From: DASYXT01 sp035934555
GTDB lineage: Bacteria; Verrucomicrobiota; Verrucomicrobiia; Limisphaerales; UBA8199
Length of the DNA stretch: 44,426 nucleotides
Direction of reading: 5' to 3'
NCBI GenBank assembly: GCA_035934555.1
Contig: DASYXT010000035.1
Location: forward strand, 1-44,426
Program-made: the position numbers and the translations under genes
The notes under the pieces: generated by a model
The model's input: the letters and a program-made list of their open reading frames with translations, nothing else
Database searches by the model: none
Told to the model about the DNA's origin: nothing
Shown here: piece after piece, positions 8,529 through 17,240 of the stretch
Layout of the letters: every line of letters starts with the position of its first letter
Numbering within the stretch: position 1 is the stretch's first letter

Positions 8529-9122
8529 ATGCTCACCACACTGCCCACCCTGAAATCCCGCCTCTCCATCCCCGCCGCCGACCCCACCAACGACGCCCTC
8601 CTCACCAGTGCCATAAAATCCCTCTCCGCCCGGTTCGACAAAGAAACCAACCGCACCCTGGCCCGCACCGAAACCGCCACATTCGAATTCAACCCCACCG
8701 ATACCGAACTCGCCCCGCCCTGCTACCCCATCGAATCCATCACCAAGTGGGAAACCAAAACCTCCGAAGCCACCGGCTGGCAGGAAATCATCCCCGCCCC
8801 CGCGTACCTCATCCGCCACTCCTGCATCATCTCCCTCTATCCCCCCTTTAGCCCTCAGCCTTCAGCCCCTAGCCTTTCCCGTGTCACCTACACCGGCGGT
8901 TACGTCCTCCCCGGCACCGATCCCGCCCCAGGCCAAGCACCACTCCCCGATGACCTCGAGCAAGCCTGTGTCGAGCAGGTCGCGTACTGGTTTCAAAACC
9001 GCGACCACCTCGGCCTCAAAACCTACTGGCCCTCCGGCGCCGCGTACTACCAGTTCGCCGCCTTCGACCTCCTCGACTCAGTCAAAAACGTCCTCTCCCA
9101 CCACACCCGCATCCTGCTGTGA
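8529..9122 (+). CDS. gp6-like phage head-tail connector protein
   Basis: Adaptor that docks below the portal. The 197 residues start 'MLTTLPTLKSRLSIP' and contain 'NDALLTSAIKSLSARFDKETNR', the helical pattern of Phage_connect_1/gp6-like proteins. A beta-rich middle follows ('VTYTGGYVLPGT') and then 'LPDDLEQACVEQVAYWFQNRD'. The ATG at 8529 is used; the frame extends upstream but overlaps the HNH gene. Residues about 107-117 (FSPQPSAPSLS) are encoded by an AGCCTTCAGCC-type repeat inserted in frame. It is the last head gene; no tail gene follows. Confidence 0.8.
   Translation: MLTTLPTLKSRLSIPAADPTNDALLTSAIKSLSARFDKETNRTLARTETATFEFNPTDTELAPPCYPIESITKWETKTSEATGWQEIIPAPAYLIRHSCIISLYPPFSPQPSAPSLSRVTYTGGYVLPGTDPAPGQAPLPDDLEQACVEQVAYWFQNRDHLGLKTYWPSGAAYYQFAAFDLLDSVKNVLSHHTRILL
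8846..8880 (+). repeat. AGCCTTCAGCC-type repeat inside the connector gene
   Basis: A run of CCTTTAGCC/CTTCAGCC units, also found just after the gene at 9147-9184. The copy here preserves the frame and adds a Ser/Pro-rich loop. Confidence 0.75.
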
Positions 9123-9495
9123 TCTCCCCGTTCGATGTTCGCTTCCACTTTAGCCTTTAGCCTTCAGCCTTCAGCCTTTCCCCTCGTTTGCTGTGTGGCT
9201 AGGCGCTTCGGCCCGTCGCCCTGCCGTTCCCCTTTTCCCGCCATCCCCCCGCTCCACGCTTCACCCTCCACGCTGCACGCTCTCCCACTCACGCCCGGCA
9301 GGGCTAGGTCCTCCCCGCGCCGTCGCCACACAGGCAGGTTGGAACGCGCCACACCCCGCCCCGCGTCCAGTTCGGCGTCCGTTCCCGCCCCAGCTTCATG
9401 CATTGGCCCTCGTGCGGCGGTCTGGGCACCCCGGCTCCATCCTTTACTTTTCGTCCGCCGATGTGCTAGACCCTCTGAGTACGTGTGCTTCATTT
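9123..9495. other. noncoding junction between head module and host genes
   Basis: No gene is supported. It begins with an AGCCTTCAGCC repeat run (9147-9184), continues C-rich, and shifts to balanced composition near 9400. The 18-base string at 9393-9410 recurs exactly at 26217-26234, both times upstream of a gene for a secreted protein. The aminopeptidase frame is open through much of this stretch, but the signal peptide begins only at 9496. I see no integrase or clear attachment site. Confidence 0.6.
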
Positions 9496-12162
9496 ATGAA
9501 ACTGCTGTTCCTGTTCTCGGCGCTTTTCCTGTTGCTGCCCTTCACGAGTCGCGCGGATAACGACGACCTGTCGTTGCGCTGCTCGCAAGCGGCGCCGCCG
9601 GCGTTGGCGCCCAACTCGCCACTGCCGCGCAACTACGCGCCCGATCGCGAAGTGCAGGTGACGCACCTGGTGCTGGACATCACACCCGATTTCAAGCGGC
9701 GCACGATTCAGGGCACCGCGACGCTCCACTTTAAGCCGGTGCTCCTGCCGGTGCGGGAACTGAAACTGGATGCCGTCGAGCTCGCGATTGCGTCCGTGAC
9801 GGCGACGGAGAAGATCGAAGCGTACCAGGTCACCGACGAGAATCTCATCATCACGTTCGCGCAGCCGATTGCGCCGGACCAGGACGCGGCGGTGACCATC
9901 ACGTATTCGGCCGAACCGACGCGCGGGGTGTATTTCCGCACACCGGAGATGGGCTACAAGCCGGGCGACACGCACCTGTTCACCCAGGGCGAATCCATCG
10001 ACGCGCGGCACTGGTATCCGTGCCTGGACACCCCCAACGAGCGGTTCACGTCCGAGCTGACCTGCCATGTGCCGGAAGGGATGACGGCCATTTCCAATGG
10101 GCGGCTGCTGTCGGAAACCAAAGACCCGGCGACCGGCCTGGTGGCGATTCATTGGAGCCAGGAAAAACCGCACTGCAGTTATTTGATTACCCTGGTGGCC
10201 GGTTCGTTGAAGAGCGTCCAGGATACTTGCCACGGGCTGCCGTTGGCGTTTTACACGCCGGCTTCGGAGATTCAGTACGCGCAGAACTCGTTTCGGGACA
10301 CCAAAGACATGGTCGAGTTTTTTGAAAAAGAAATCGGCGTGCCTTATCCATGGGCGAAGTACTACCAGGTGTGCGTGAACGATTTCGTCGAAGGCGGCAT
10401 GGAGAATACCAGCGCGACAACGCTGACCGACCGCACGCTGTACACCGATGCGACGGAGAACATCCGCGACAGCGTCGGCCTGATCGCGCATGAATTGGCC
10501 CATCAATGGTTTGGCGACCTCGTGACCTGCAAGGATTGGGGCAACGCGTGGTTGAACGAAGGTTTTGCCACCTACTACGAAACCCTCTACGACGAGCACA
10601 AGTACGGGCACGATAACATGGTTTATGAGCTGTATTCGCGCGCGCGCCAGATTACCGCCATGACCGACACCACCCCGATCGTGCGCCGGACCTATGCCAG
10701 CCCCGACGACATGTTCGGTTACCTGATCTATCCCAAGGCGGGCTGGGTGTTGCACATGCTGCGGGCGCAGCTTGGGCCGGAACTGTACCGGCGCTGCATA
10801 AAGACTTACCTCGAACGGCACGAATTCGGCAACGTCGTTACCGAGGACCTGCGGGCGGTGATCGAGGAACTCTCGGGTCGGCCTTACGATCAGTTCTTCG
10901 ATCAATGGCTTTATCATGGCCGCTTTCCCGTGCTGGAGGTCAGCTACTCCTGGGACCAGCGCGCGAAGCTGGCTCGCGTTTCCATCGCCCAAACTCAGGA
11001 GGTCAACCAGGACGTGCTGCTGTTCAACTTTCCGCTTAAGACTCGTTTCAAGACGGCCTCCGGCGTTATCGACCGCGATATTCAGGTCACCAAGAAATCG
11101 GAGGATTTCTATTTCCCGTTGTCTGCCGCGCCGGAGTTGGTCCGGCTCGATCCCGATTACACGCTGCTGGCCAAAATCCAGTTTCATATCTCGCGGCCGA
11201 TGCTCTACAAACAGCTAATTGCGAAGGACGATGTGGCGGGCCGCTTGCTGGCGATCGAACAGCTCGCCGACAATCGCGACCAGGACACCATCACCCATCT
11301 GCAGCAGCGGTTGAATGAAGACCCCTTCTACGGCGTGCGCCTCGAAGCGGCCAGGGCCCTGCGCGGTATCCACAGCGACGAAGCCCTGGAGGCGCTGCTG
11401 GCCTCGACCAGGCAATCCGATGCGCGGGTCCGCCGCGAAGTGCTGCAGGACCTCGCCGATTTCTACGAGCAAAAGGCTTACGCGGCCGCCCTGCACTCGC
11501 TCGAACACGAGAAGAATCCCGACATCGAGGCGGTGGCCCTGCGCCAGTTGGGTGGCTACGCCCAGGCGGACGTCCAGCCCACGTTGCTGAAGTATTTGCA
11601 CTCGGAATCTTACGAGAATGAATTGGCGAACGCGGCGATCGGCGCCATCCACGCCCAGGACGACCCGGCTTACATCCCTCCGCTGATGGAAACGCTTTCG
11701 AAGCGCGAGGCGGATTTCACCAGCCGCGGCTTCGCCCAGGGGCTCGACACGCTGGCGTACCTCGCGCGCAACGAGCAAAACAAAGACAACGTGCGCGAGT
11801 TTTTGCTCGCGCGAGTGCATCACCCCAAACGCACCGTGCAACTGGCGGCTCTGAACGCACTCGGCACCTTGGGAGACCCCAAGGCGCTGGTGGTCGTGTC
11901 GGATTTCGCCCGAGCCGGCAAGGCCGCCCCCGAACAGGCCACCGCCGAGCGAGTGGTGACCGAATTGCGGGCCGACCGCAAGCCGGTGGATGATTTTAAA
12001 AACCTTCGTCAGGAGGTGATGACCCTGGAGAAAGCCAACCGGGACTTGAAAAAGGAGTTGGACGAGGTGAAACAGAAGGTTGATGCCGCCGGGAACGCGC
12101 AGCCGGCCAAAGGACACTCGATTCGCAAGCCCAGGCCCGAGTTGACTTCACCGAAGCCGTGA
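9496..12162 (+). CDS. secreted M1-family aminopeptidase with C-terminal HEAT repeats
   Basis: Zinc aminopeptidase predicted to act outside the cytoplasm. The open frame is longer, but the ATG at 9496 begins a clear signal peptide (MKLLFLFSALFLLLPFTSRA). The exopeptidase motif GGMEN (300-304) precedes the zinc site HELAHQWFGD (His332, His336) and the third ligand Glu355 in 'NEGFATYYE', giving HEXXH-X18-E. After the catalytic and C-terminal domains come several HEAT-like repeats (about 570-810, e.g. 'DPFYGVRLEAARALRG') and a terminal coiled coil near 840-870 ('LEKANRDLKKELDEVKQ'). The 888 residues fit family members with a helical C-terminal domain. Confidence 0.92.
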   Translation: MKLLFLFSALFLLLPFTSRADNDDLSLRCSQAAPPALAPNSPLPRNYAPDREVQVTHLVLDITPDFKRRTIQGTATLHFKPVLLPVRELKLDAVELAIASVTATEKIEAYQVTDENLIITFAQPIAPDQDAAVTITYSAEPTRGVYFRTPEMGYKPGDTHLFTQGESIDARHWYPCLDTPNERFTSELTCHVPEGMTAISNGRLLSETKDPATGLVAIHWSQEKPHCSYLITLVAGSLKSVQDTCHGLPLAFYTPASEIQYAQNSFRDTKDMVEFFEKEIGVPYPWAKYYQVCVNDFVEGGMENTSATTLTDRTLYTDATENIRDSVGLIAHELAHQWFGDLVTCKDWGNAWLNEGFATYYETLYDEHKYGHDNMVYELYSRARQITAMTDTTPIVRRTYASPDDMFGYLIYPKAGWVLHMLRAQLGPELYRRCIKTYLERHEFGNVVTEDLRAVIEELSGRPYDQFFDQWLYHGRFPVLEVSYSWDQRAKLARVSIAQTQEVNQDVLLFNFPLKTRFKTASGVIDRDIQVTKKSEDFYFPLSAAPELVRLDPDYTLLAKIQFHISRPMLYKQLIAKDDVAGRLLAIEQLADNRDQDTITHLQQRLNEDPFYGVRLEAARALRGIHSDEALEALLASTRQSDARVRREVLQDLADFYEQKAYAAALHSLEHEKNPDIEAVALRQLGGYAQADVQPTLLKYLHSESYENELANAAIGAIHAQDDPAYIPPLMETLSKREADFTSRGFAQGLDTLAYLARNEQNKDNVREFLLARVHHPKRTVQLAALNALGTLGDPKALVVVSDFARAGKAAPEQATAERVVTELRADRKPVDDFKNLRQEVMTLEKANRDLKKELDEVKQKVDAAGNAQPAKGHSIRKPRPELTSPKP

Positions 12163-12233
12163 TAATGGACAGGGAGCGGGGAGAGAAATTTTAGACAGAT
12201 TTCAGGCTCGGTGACGCTTCTATATGAAATCGC

Positions 12234-12752
12234 GTGAATGGCGATTTAGAACGTGCAACGCCGGAAACATCGAATTGGGAGCCCTGGCTCGTCCAGTATG
12301 CGCCTCGCCTGCTGCTTTTCGCCCGCCAGCAGAGCCGCCGCGAAGCCGATGCGCAGGACCTGGTGCAGGAAGCCGTCCTGGATTGCTGGCGCCGCCGGCC
12401 GGGCCCGCAACCGCCTCCGCTCGCGTTGGTCTTTGCCACCATCCGCCGCCGCGCGGTTGACCTGGCTCGCAGTGCCGGCCGCCGCGCCAACCGCGAAGCT
12501 GCCGCGCTGGACGAACTGCCCCCCTGCTGGTTCGATTCCAGCCCCGAGGAGCGGGAACGTGCGCGCCTGCTCGAACAAGCCATGCGCGCGTTGCCGGCCA
12601 TTTATCGCGAAGCCGTCACGCTCAAGCTCTGGGGCGGACTCACCTTTGTTGAGATGGCCGAGGCGCTTCAGATCCCGCCTAATACCGCGGCCTCGCGCTA
12701 TCGCTATGGCATCCTCGAACTGCGGAAACTGACCCGCGATACCCTTGCATGA
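12234..12752 (+). CDS. ECF-type RNA polymerase sigma factor
   Basis: Directs RNA polymerase to a small regulon. The 172 residues show region 2 (about 20-85: 'LLLFARQQSRREADAQDLVQEAVLDCWRR', then 'VFATIRRRAVDLARSAGRRANRE') and region 4 (about 113-168: 'LPAIYREAVTLKLWGGLTFVEMAEAL...NTAASRYRYGI'). The GTG at 12234 is the plausible start; the ATG 11 bases upstream is out of frame. Its stop overlaps the next start as ATGA, so the two are translationally coupled. The partner gene encodes a membrane protein, the usual place for an anti-sigma factor. Confidence 0.88.
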   Translation: MNGDLERATPETSNWEPWLVQYAPRLLLFARQQSRREADAQDLVQEAVLDCWRRRPGPQPPPLALVFATIRRRAVDLARSAGRRANREAAALDELPPCWFDSSPEERERARLLEQAMRALPAIYREAVTLKLWGGLTFVEMAEALQIPPNTAASRYRYGILELRKLTRDTLA

Positions 12753-13246
12753 ACGATTCCGATTTCGAGCGCTTTGAGCAGGAACTGCTCCGGATAACTC
12801 CCGCCCAGCCCCCGCCGGAATATCTCGGCCAATTGCTGCGACTCCCTGAGACAGCAGCCCGCAAACCGGTGGCCGCTCCCTGGGCTTCACTAGGTGATGC
12901 TGTCCGAGCGAGCTTGGTGTGGCGCTTACGGTGGCTGATTCCCGCCGCCGCTCTCGCGGTCGCCATAGGGCTGGTTTGGACGCGGCCCGCGCCGCGCCTT
13001 TCTCGCATCCGCGGCACAGTAGCCGCGGTTCCGTTTCTGCCGCTCAAAGCTGATTCGCTGCGCGTGCACGAACATCTGGTCTCTTCGTTTGATGCCATCG
13101 GGCGGCTCTCGACAGGTGAACCGGTCCGCTTCCGCTGTCGGGAATGGATGGACGAAGTCGTGGTGAGCGACAAAGACCGCGGGTTCGTGCTGGAACAACG
13201 CACGCCGCGCGTCGAAGTCATCCCCGTCCGTTTTGAAACCTACTAA
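12749..13246 (+). CDS. single-pass membrane protein, candidate anti-sigma factor
   Basis: A 165-residue protein with an N-terminal cytoplasmic segment (about 1-55), one transmembrane helix (about 58-77, WRLRWLIPAAALAVAIGLVW) and an extracytoplasmic C-terminal domain. Its position, overlapping the sigma gene by ATGA, suggests it restrains that sigma factor. I do not see the His-Cys zinc motif of ZAS anti-sigma factors, so the assignment rests on topology and gene order. The soluble domain includes 'GEPVRFRCREWMDEVVVSDKDRG', possibly a sensor. Confidence 0.72.
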   Translation: MNDSDFERFEQELLRITPAQPPPEYLGQLLRLPETAARKPVAAPWASLGDAVRASLVWRLRWLIPAAALAVAIGLVWTRPAPRLSRIRGTVAAVPFLPLKADSLRVHEHLVSSFDAIGRLSTGEPVRFRCREWMDEVVVSDKDRGFVLEQRTPRVEVIPVRFETY

Positions 13247-13257
13247 CCGCAAACATT

Positions 13258-14337
13258 ATGAAATCAAATCTCGTCCTCAGGCTCGCTGCCAGCCGGCTCG
13301 GCTGGACTGCTTTGCTCCTTTCCGTTTCTTTGCCGGCGCTCGCCAGGCAGTCCGATCCCACCCCTGCGCCACCCGTGCCGCCACCGCCCGCTGCGCCGGC
13401 GGAGGCGAGCGCAAACGCTGCCGCCGCGCAGCAGAACCAGGTTGTGATCGAACGCATCGAACCTGACTCAAACCGGAGTGCGAGGCCCGACGAGGCCTGG
13501 CTCGGGCTGGGCACCGAAGAAGCCTCCGAGGCCCTCTCCGTTCAATTGGGTTTGAAACCGGGTGAGGGTCTGGTGGTAGCCTTTGTGGCCCCGGACAGCC
13601 CGGCGGCCAAAGCGGGCTTTCAGAAGAATGATGTCGTGGTAAGCCTCGATGGCCAAATGCTCGTGCTTCCCGCGCAGTTCCGCAAACTGGTCCAGATGCA
13701 CCGCCCGGGCGAGCAAGTCACCCTCGAGTATATCCGTGCCGGGAAACAAGCGAAGGCCGATGCCACCCTCGGCAAGACCAGCGACCGCGGGCCGGGCGGC
13801 GAACCTGGCTGGCCCGGCCAACTCCGTGAACTAAAGGAAAATCTCGATGAGTTGAATGGCCGGACCCGCGAGAATCTGCACCAGGAAATGCGCGCGCTGC
13901 ACGACTCACTCAGCAAGGCGGGCGTGGACCGCGAGCAGGTTCGCATCGAAATCCGGCGCAGCCTCGAAGAAGCCCGGCGCGCCGCCGAAACCGCGTTGCG
14001 TCAGGCCAGCAACCAACTCCGCACTGTCAGCGACGACCTTAAACCGCTCGAACAAATGGCCCACGGCGGTGTGGACCTCGATAATAAATCCACCGTCGTG
14101 ATCCGGCGCGACGATCACTCCGTCCAAACTCAGGTCAAAACCGATGAAAGCGGCACGTATGTGATCGTCGCCAATCCCAAAATGCGGCTCACGGCCCATG
14201 ATGCCGACGGCAAGCTTCTGTTTGATGGCCCGATTGACACTTCCCAGGAACAAGCGAAGGTACCTAAAGATGTTTGGCACAAGGTCCAACCGATGCTCGA
14301 GCAGATGAACAAACCACAATCGGCCGAAGATAATTAA
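13258..14337 (+). CDS. secreted PDZ-domain protein
   Basis: A 359-residue exported protein. It has a signal peptide (about 1-30), then a Pro/Ala-rich linker (about 32-58). A PDZ domain (about 78-165) reads 'AWLGLGTEEASEAL...GLVVAFVAPDSPAAKAGFQKNDVVVSLDG', the same type as in HtrA proteases, but no protease domain is present. A long helical coiled-coil region (about 180-265) and a small beta-rich end follow. It starts 11 bases after the candidate anti-sigma gene. A regulatory role, such as presenting peptides to the sensor, would fit but is inference. Confidence 0.8.
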   Translation: MKSNLVLRLAASRLGWTALLLSVSLPALARQSDPTPAPPVPPPPAAPAEASANAAAAQQNQVVIERIEPDSNRSARPDEAWLGLGTEEASEALSVQLGLKPGEGLVVAFVAPDSPAAKAGFQKNDVVVSLDGQMLVLPAQFRKLVQMHRPGEQVTLEYIRAGKQAKADATLGKTSDRGPGGEPGWPGQLRELKENLDELNGRTRENLHQEMRALHDSLSKAGVDREQVRIEIRRSLEEARRAAETALRQASNQLRTVSDDLKPLEQMAHGGVDLDNKSTVVIRRDDHSVQTQVKTDESGTYVIVANPKMRLTAHDADGKLLFDGPIDTSQEQAKVPKDVWHKVQPMLEQMNKPQSAEDN

Positions 14338-14360
14338 TCACGCAGAACACTGGAAAACCT

Positions 14361-14651
14361 ATGAAAAGCGCCAAGCCCGGTTCGAGACACTTCCGCAGTA
14401 TTGCCGCGGTGGGGATCATATTCCTGCTGCTTTTGCTGGCCGGCCCGGCGGTCTTTTACGTCTTGCCCCCGCCGTCACCGCGGGCGGGCACCGGCGCTAA
14501 TCCCAGGGCGTTGCGGGTCGAGTTCCGCCTGGCCTCCTATTTCCATACCGGCCGCTGGCGCGCCGACGCCCGCACGTTTGTTGGCATGTTGAAGTATTTG
14601 GCAACACCTGAGTCAACGCCGCTCACCAACCAACCGTCGGTGAAGGCCTAG
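14361..14651 (+). CDS. small single-pass membrane protein
   Basis: Ninety-six residues: a basic start, one transmembrane helix (about 14-33, AAVGIIFLLLLLAGPAVFYV), then a Pro/Arg-rich exposed part. Not recognised. It begins 23 bases after the PDZ gene and is probably the last gene of the sigma-factor unit. Confidence 0.6.
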   Translation: MKSAKPGSRHFRSIAAVGIIFLLLLLAGPAVFYVLPPPSPRAGTGANPRALRVEFRLASYFHTGRWRADARTFVGMLKYLATPESTPLTNQPSVKA

Positions 14652-14655
14652 CAGC

Positions 14656-14706
14656 GCAGCGGCCAGAGACCAAAAGTTCAGCGGCCAGAGGTCAGAGGGT
14701 CAGAGG
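14656..14706 (+). repeat. direct repeats of CAGCGGCCAGAG and GTCAGAG in the fumC leader
   Basis: Two copies of CAGCGGCCAGAG separated by about ten bases, followed by GTCAGAGG units running up to the fumarase ATG. The last unit leaves an AGAGG purine run close to the start, which could serve as a ribosome binding site. Confidence 0.65.
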
Positions 14707-14707
14707 T

Positions 14708-16114
14708 ATGCCAGAGATTCGCAAGGAAACCGACAGCCTCGGGGAAGTAGAAGTTCCGGCCGACAAGCTCTGGGGTCCCCAGACGCAGCGTTCGCTCGAG
14801 CACTTCAGCATCGGCGCGGACCTGCTCCCGCGCGAGATGATTGGCGCCTACGCCATTCTGAAAAAGGCTGCCGCCAACGCCAACCTTGCCGGACAGCGCC
14901 TCGACGCGCAGCGCCATAAGTTAATCGTACAGGTTTGTGACGAGATTCTCGGGGGCCAACATCAGGACATGTTTCCGTTGCATGTTTGGATCTCCGGGAG
15001 CGGCACGCAGTTCAACATGAACGTCAACGAGGTCATCTCCAACCGCTGTTGCCAGCTCGCCGGCACGCCCCTGGGCAGCAAACAGCCGGTTCACCCCAAT
15101 GACCACGTCAACATGTCCCAGTCGTCCAACGACTCTTTTCCGTCCGCGATGAACATAGCCGCGGCGGTCCATTTGAAGGCGGCATTGATCCCGGCGGTGA
15201 AGGCATTACAAGCAGCGATTGGGGCGAAGGCCGAGCTATGGAAAGGCATCGTCAAAATCGGGCGCACCCACATGCAGGATGCGACGCCCTTAACGCTCGG
15301 CCAGGAATGGTCGGGTTACGCGGGCATGCTCGAGGACAATCTCGAACGGCTCGAGGACGCGCTGAAGGGGGTTTATCGCCTCAGCCTCGGTGGCACGGCC
15401 GTGGGCACCGGCATCAACTCGGCGCCTGGTTTCGCGGAGGCCGTCGCCGCCGAGATCGCCAGCCTCACGGGCCTGCCATTTGTCAGCGCGCCGAACAAGT
15501 TTACGGTGCAGGGTGCCCATGACGCTCAGGTGCAGCTTTCCGGCACACTGCGGACGTTGGCGGGGTCGCTGTACAAGATTGCCAATGACATCCGCCTCAT
15601 GTCTTGCGGGCCGCGAGCCGGCTTCGCCGAGTTGCTGCTGCCGGAGAACGAGCCGGGCTCGTCGATCATGCCGGGGAAAGTGAACCCGACCCAGGCCGAA
15701 GCCCTGACGATGCTCGCGGTGCAGGTGATGGCCAATGACGTGGCAGTGGGCATCGGCGGCGCCGGCGGTCACCTCGAGATGAACGTCTATAAGCCGCTTA
15801 TCATCTTTAACGTTTGCCATTCCATCAGGCTCCTGGCTGACGGATGCACAAATTTCCGCAAGTTCCTGATCGAGGGGACCAAGCCGAATCTGAAGAAGCT
15901 CCAGGAGTATGTGGACCGCTCGCTGATGCTGGTGACGGCGCTCTCGCCGGTCATTGGCTACGACAAAGCGTCCCAAATCGCGCACTACGCGATGGACCAC
16001 GACCTTACCCTGAAAGCCGCCGCGCTAAAGCTGGGGTTCGTGACCGAGGCTGAGTTCGACCGGATCGTGGATCCGGCGAAGATGGTCAAGCCGTATGTCG
16101 CAACCGCCACGTAG
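14708..16114 (+). CDS. fumC: class II fumarate hydratase
   Basis: Interconverts fumarate and malate in the citric acid cycle; cytoplasmic homotetramer. All family blocks are present: 'GSGTQFNMNVNEVISNR' near 97-113, 'HPNDHVNMSQSSNDSFP' near 129-145, 'GRTHMQDATPLTLGQE' near 184-200 and the signature GSSIMPGKVNPTQAEA (about 317-332). The 468 residues are standard for FumC. Aspartate ammonia-lyase is the closest alternative, but the 'THMQDATPLTLGQE' block favours fumarase. It ends 6 bases before the convergent hypE gene, leaving no room for separate terminators. Confidence 0.93.
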   Translation: MPEIRKETDSLGEVEVPADKLWGPQTQRSLEHFSIGADLLPREMIGAYAILKKAAANANLAGQRLDAQRHKLIVQVCDEILGGQHQDMFPLHVWISGSGTQFNMNVNEVISNRCCQLAGTPLGSKQPVHPNDHVNMSQSSNDSFPSAMNIAAAVHLKAALIPAVKALQAAIGAKAELWKGIVKIGRTHMQDATPLTLGQEWSGYAGMLEDNLERLEDALKGVYRLSLGGTAVGTGINSAPGFAEAVAAEIASLTGLPFVSAPNKFTVQGAHDAQVQLSGTLRTLAGSLYKIANDIRLMSCGPRAGFAELLLPENEPGSSIMPGKVNPTQAEALTMLAVQVMANDVAVGIGGAGGHLEMNVYKPLIIFNVCHSIRLLADGCTNFRKFLIEGTKPNLKKLQEYVDRSLMLVTALSPVIGYDKASQIAHYAMDHDLTLKAAALKLGFVTEAEFDRIVDPAKMVKPYVATAT

Positions 16115-16120
16115 CAAGGT

Positions 16121-17176
16121 TCAACAAATCCGCGGCAGTTGTTCGCCGGTCGCCATGTCCAGCACGCGGACCGCGCCAATCGCGCTCTTGAGCAACACCC
16201 GGGGCGACCGCTGGTCGGTTACGTTTCCGATCCGGCAGGCGGCGGCGTCCTTTTGATGCTCGTGCAGGATCTGCAAAGCCCGCTCGGCCTGCGCCTCGGG
16301 CACGAAAGCCGCGAAGCGCCCCTCACATGCGACATGGAAGGGTTCCAAACCCAAGATTTCACAAGCGGCTCGAACGTCTTCGCGCACTGGAACCGCTCGT
16401 TCCGCGATTTGCAGCGTGAGGTTGGCGGCTTCGGCGATTTCGTTCAGCACACTGGTGAGGCCGCCCCGAGTCAGATCGCGCAGGCAATGGACGTCGATGC
16501 CGGCGCGGAGCAAGGCCAAGGCCGGCTCAACGACCGGCGCGGAGTCGCTCTCGATGGCGCTCTCGAATTCGAGGCCCTCGCGCACAGCCATAATCGCCAT
16601 GCCATGACGGCCGACATCCCCGTTGACCAGAATGGCGTCGCCAGGTTGGACGCGTTGTGGCGCGATCGTCAGCGCGTGTTCGAGCACGCCCACGCCGGTC
16701 GTATTGACAAACAAGCCGTCGCCCTTGCCTTTGTCCACCACCTTGGTGTCGCCGGTGATCACCTGGACACCACAGTTTTGGGCGGCCTGTTGCATCGAAC
16801 AGACGATTTTCCACAGCGTTTCCATCGGCAAACCTTCCTCGATGATAAACGCGGCGCTCAGGTACAACGGGCGGGCGCCCGCCATTGCCAAATCGTTGAC
16901 GGTGCCATGCACCGCGAGGGAGCCGAGGTCGCCGCCAGGAAAAAACAGCGGCCGCACGACATAAGAGTCGGTTGTCAGAGCGAGCCTGCGCCCATCGATT
17001 TCGAAAACGCTGGCGTCGTGCTGCGATTCAAGCAGCGAGTTGCGGAAAGCGGGGAGAAAGAGCTTGCCGATGAGTTGATGCATCAGCTTGCCGCCGCCCC
17101 CATGGGCCATGAGCACGTTTGGATAATTCTGAATGGGGATGGGGCAGGCCAGGTTAAACGCTGGAGTTTCGGGCAT
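16121..17176 (-). CDS. hypE: hydrogenase maturation protein HypE
   Basis: Dehydrates the carboxamide on its own C-terminal cysteine to a thiocyanate, the source of the CN ligands of the [NiFe] hydrogenase iron. The protein has the AIR-synthase fold: 'MAHGGGGKLMHQLIGKLFLP' at the N-terminus, 'GDLGSLAVHGTVNDLAMAGA' (about 81-100), 'VITGDTKVVDKGKGDG' and 'LRDLTRGGLTSVLNEIA'. It ends in the diagnostic PRIC, so the reactive Cys is the last residue. The 351 residues are normal. It lies downstream of hypC and hypD with a repeat-bearing gap of 166 bases. Confidence 0.94.
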   Translation of the reverse strand: MPETPAFNLACPIPIQNYPNVLMAHGGGGKLMHQLIGKLFLPAFRNSLLESQHDASVFEIDGRRLALTTDSYVVRPLFFPGGDLGSLAVHGTVNDLAMAGARPLYLSAAFIIEEGLPMETLWKIVCSMQQAAQNCGVQVITGDTKVVDKGKGDGLFVNTTGVGVLEHALTIAPQRVQPGDAILVNGDVGRHGMAIMAVREGLEFESAIESDSAPVVEPALALLRAGIDVHCLRDLTRGGLTSVLNEIAEAANLTLQIAERAVPVREDVRAACEILGLEPFHVACEGRFAAFVPEAQAERALQILHEHQKDAAACRIGNVTDQRSPRVLLKSAIGAVRVLDMATGEQLPRIC

Positions 17177-17240
17177 AGGTTATGGCGGTCCCGGCGAGCG
17201 AGAAGGCTGGTGGGTTGGGTTCGGAGAGCGCCCGGGGAAC

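Noticed and set aside
9490..11187. 565-codon open frame on the minus strand
   Set aside because: It lies antisense to the M1 aminopeptidase, whose signal peptide, GGMEN and zinc motifs are unmistakable; high GC makes long shadow frames common.
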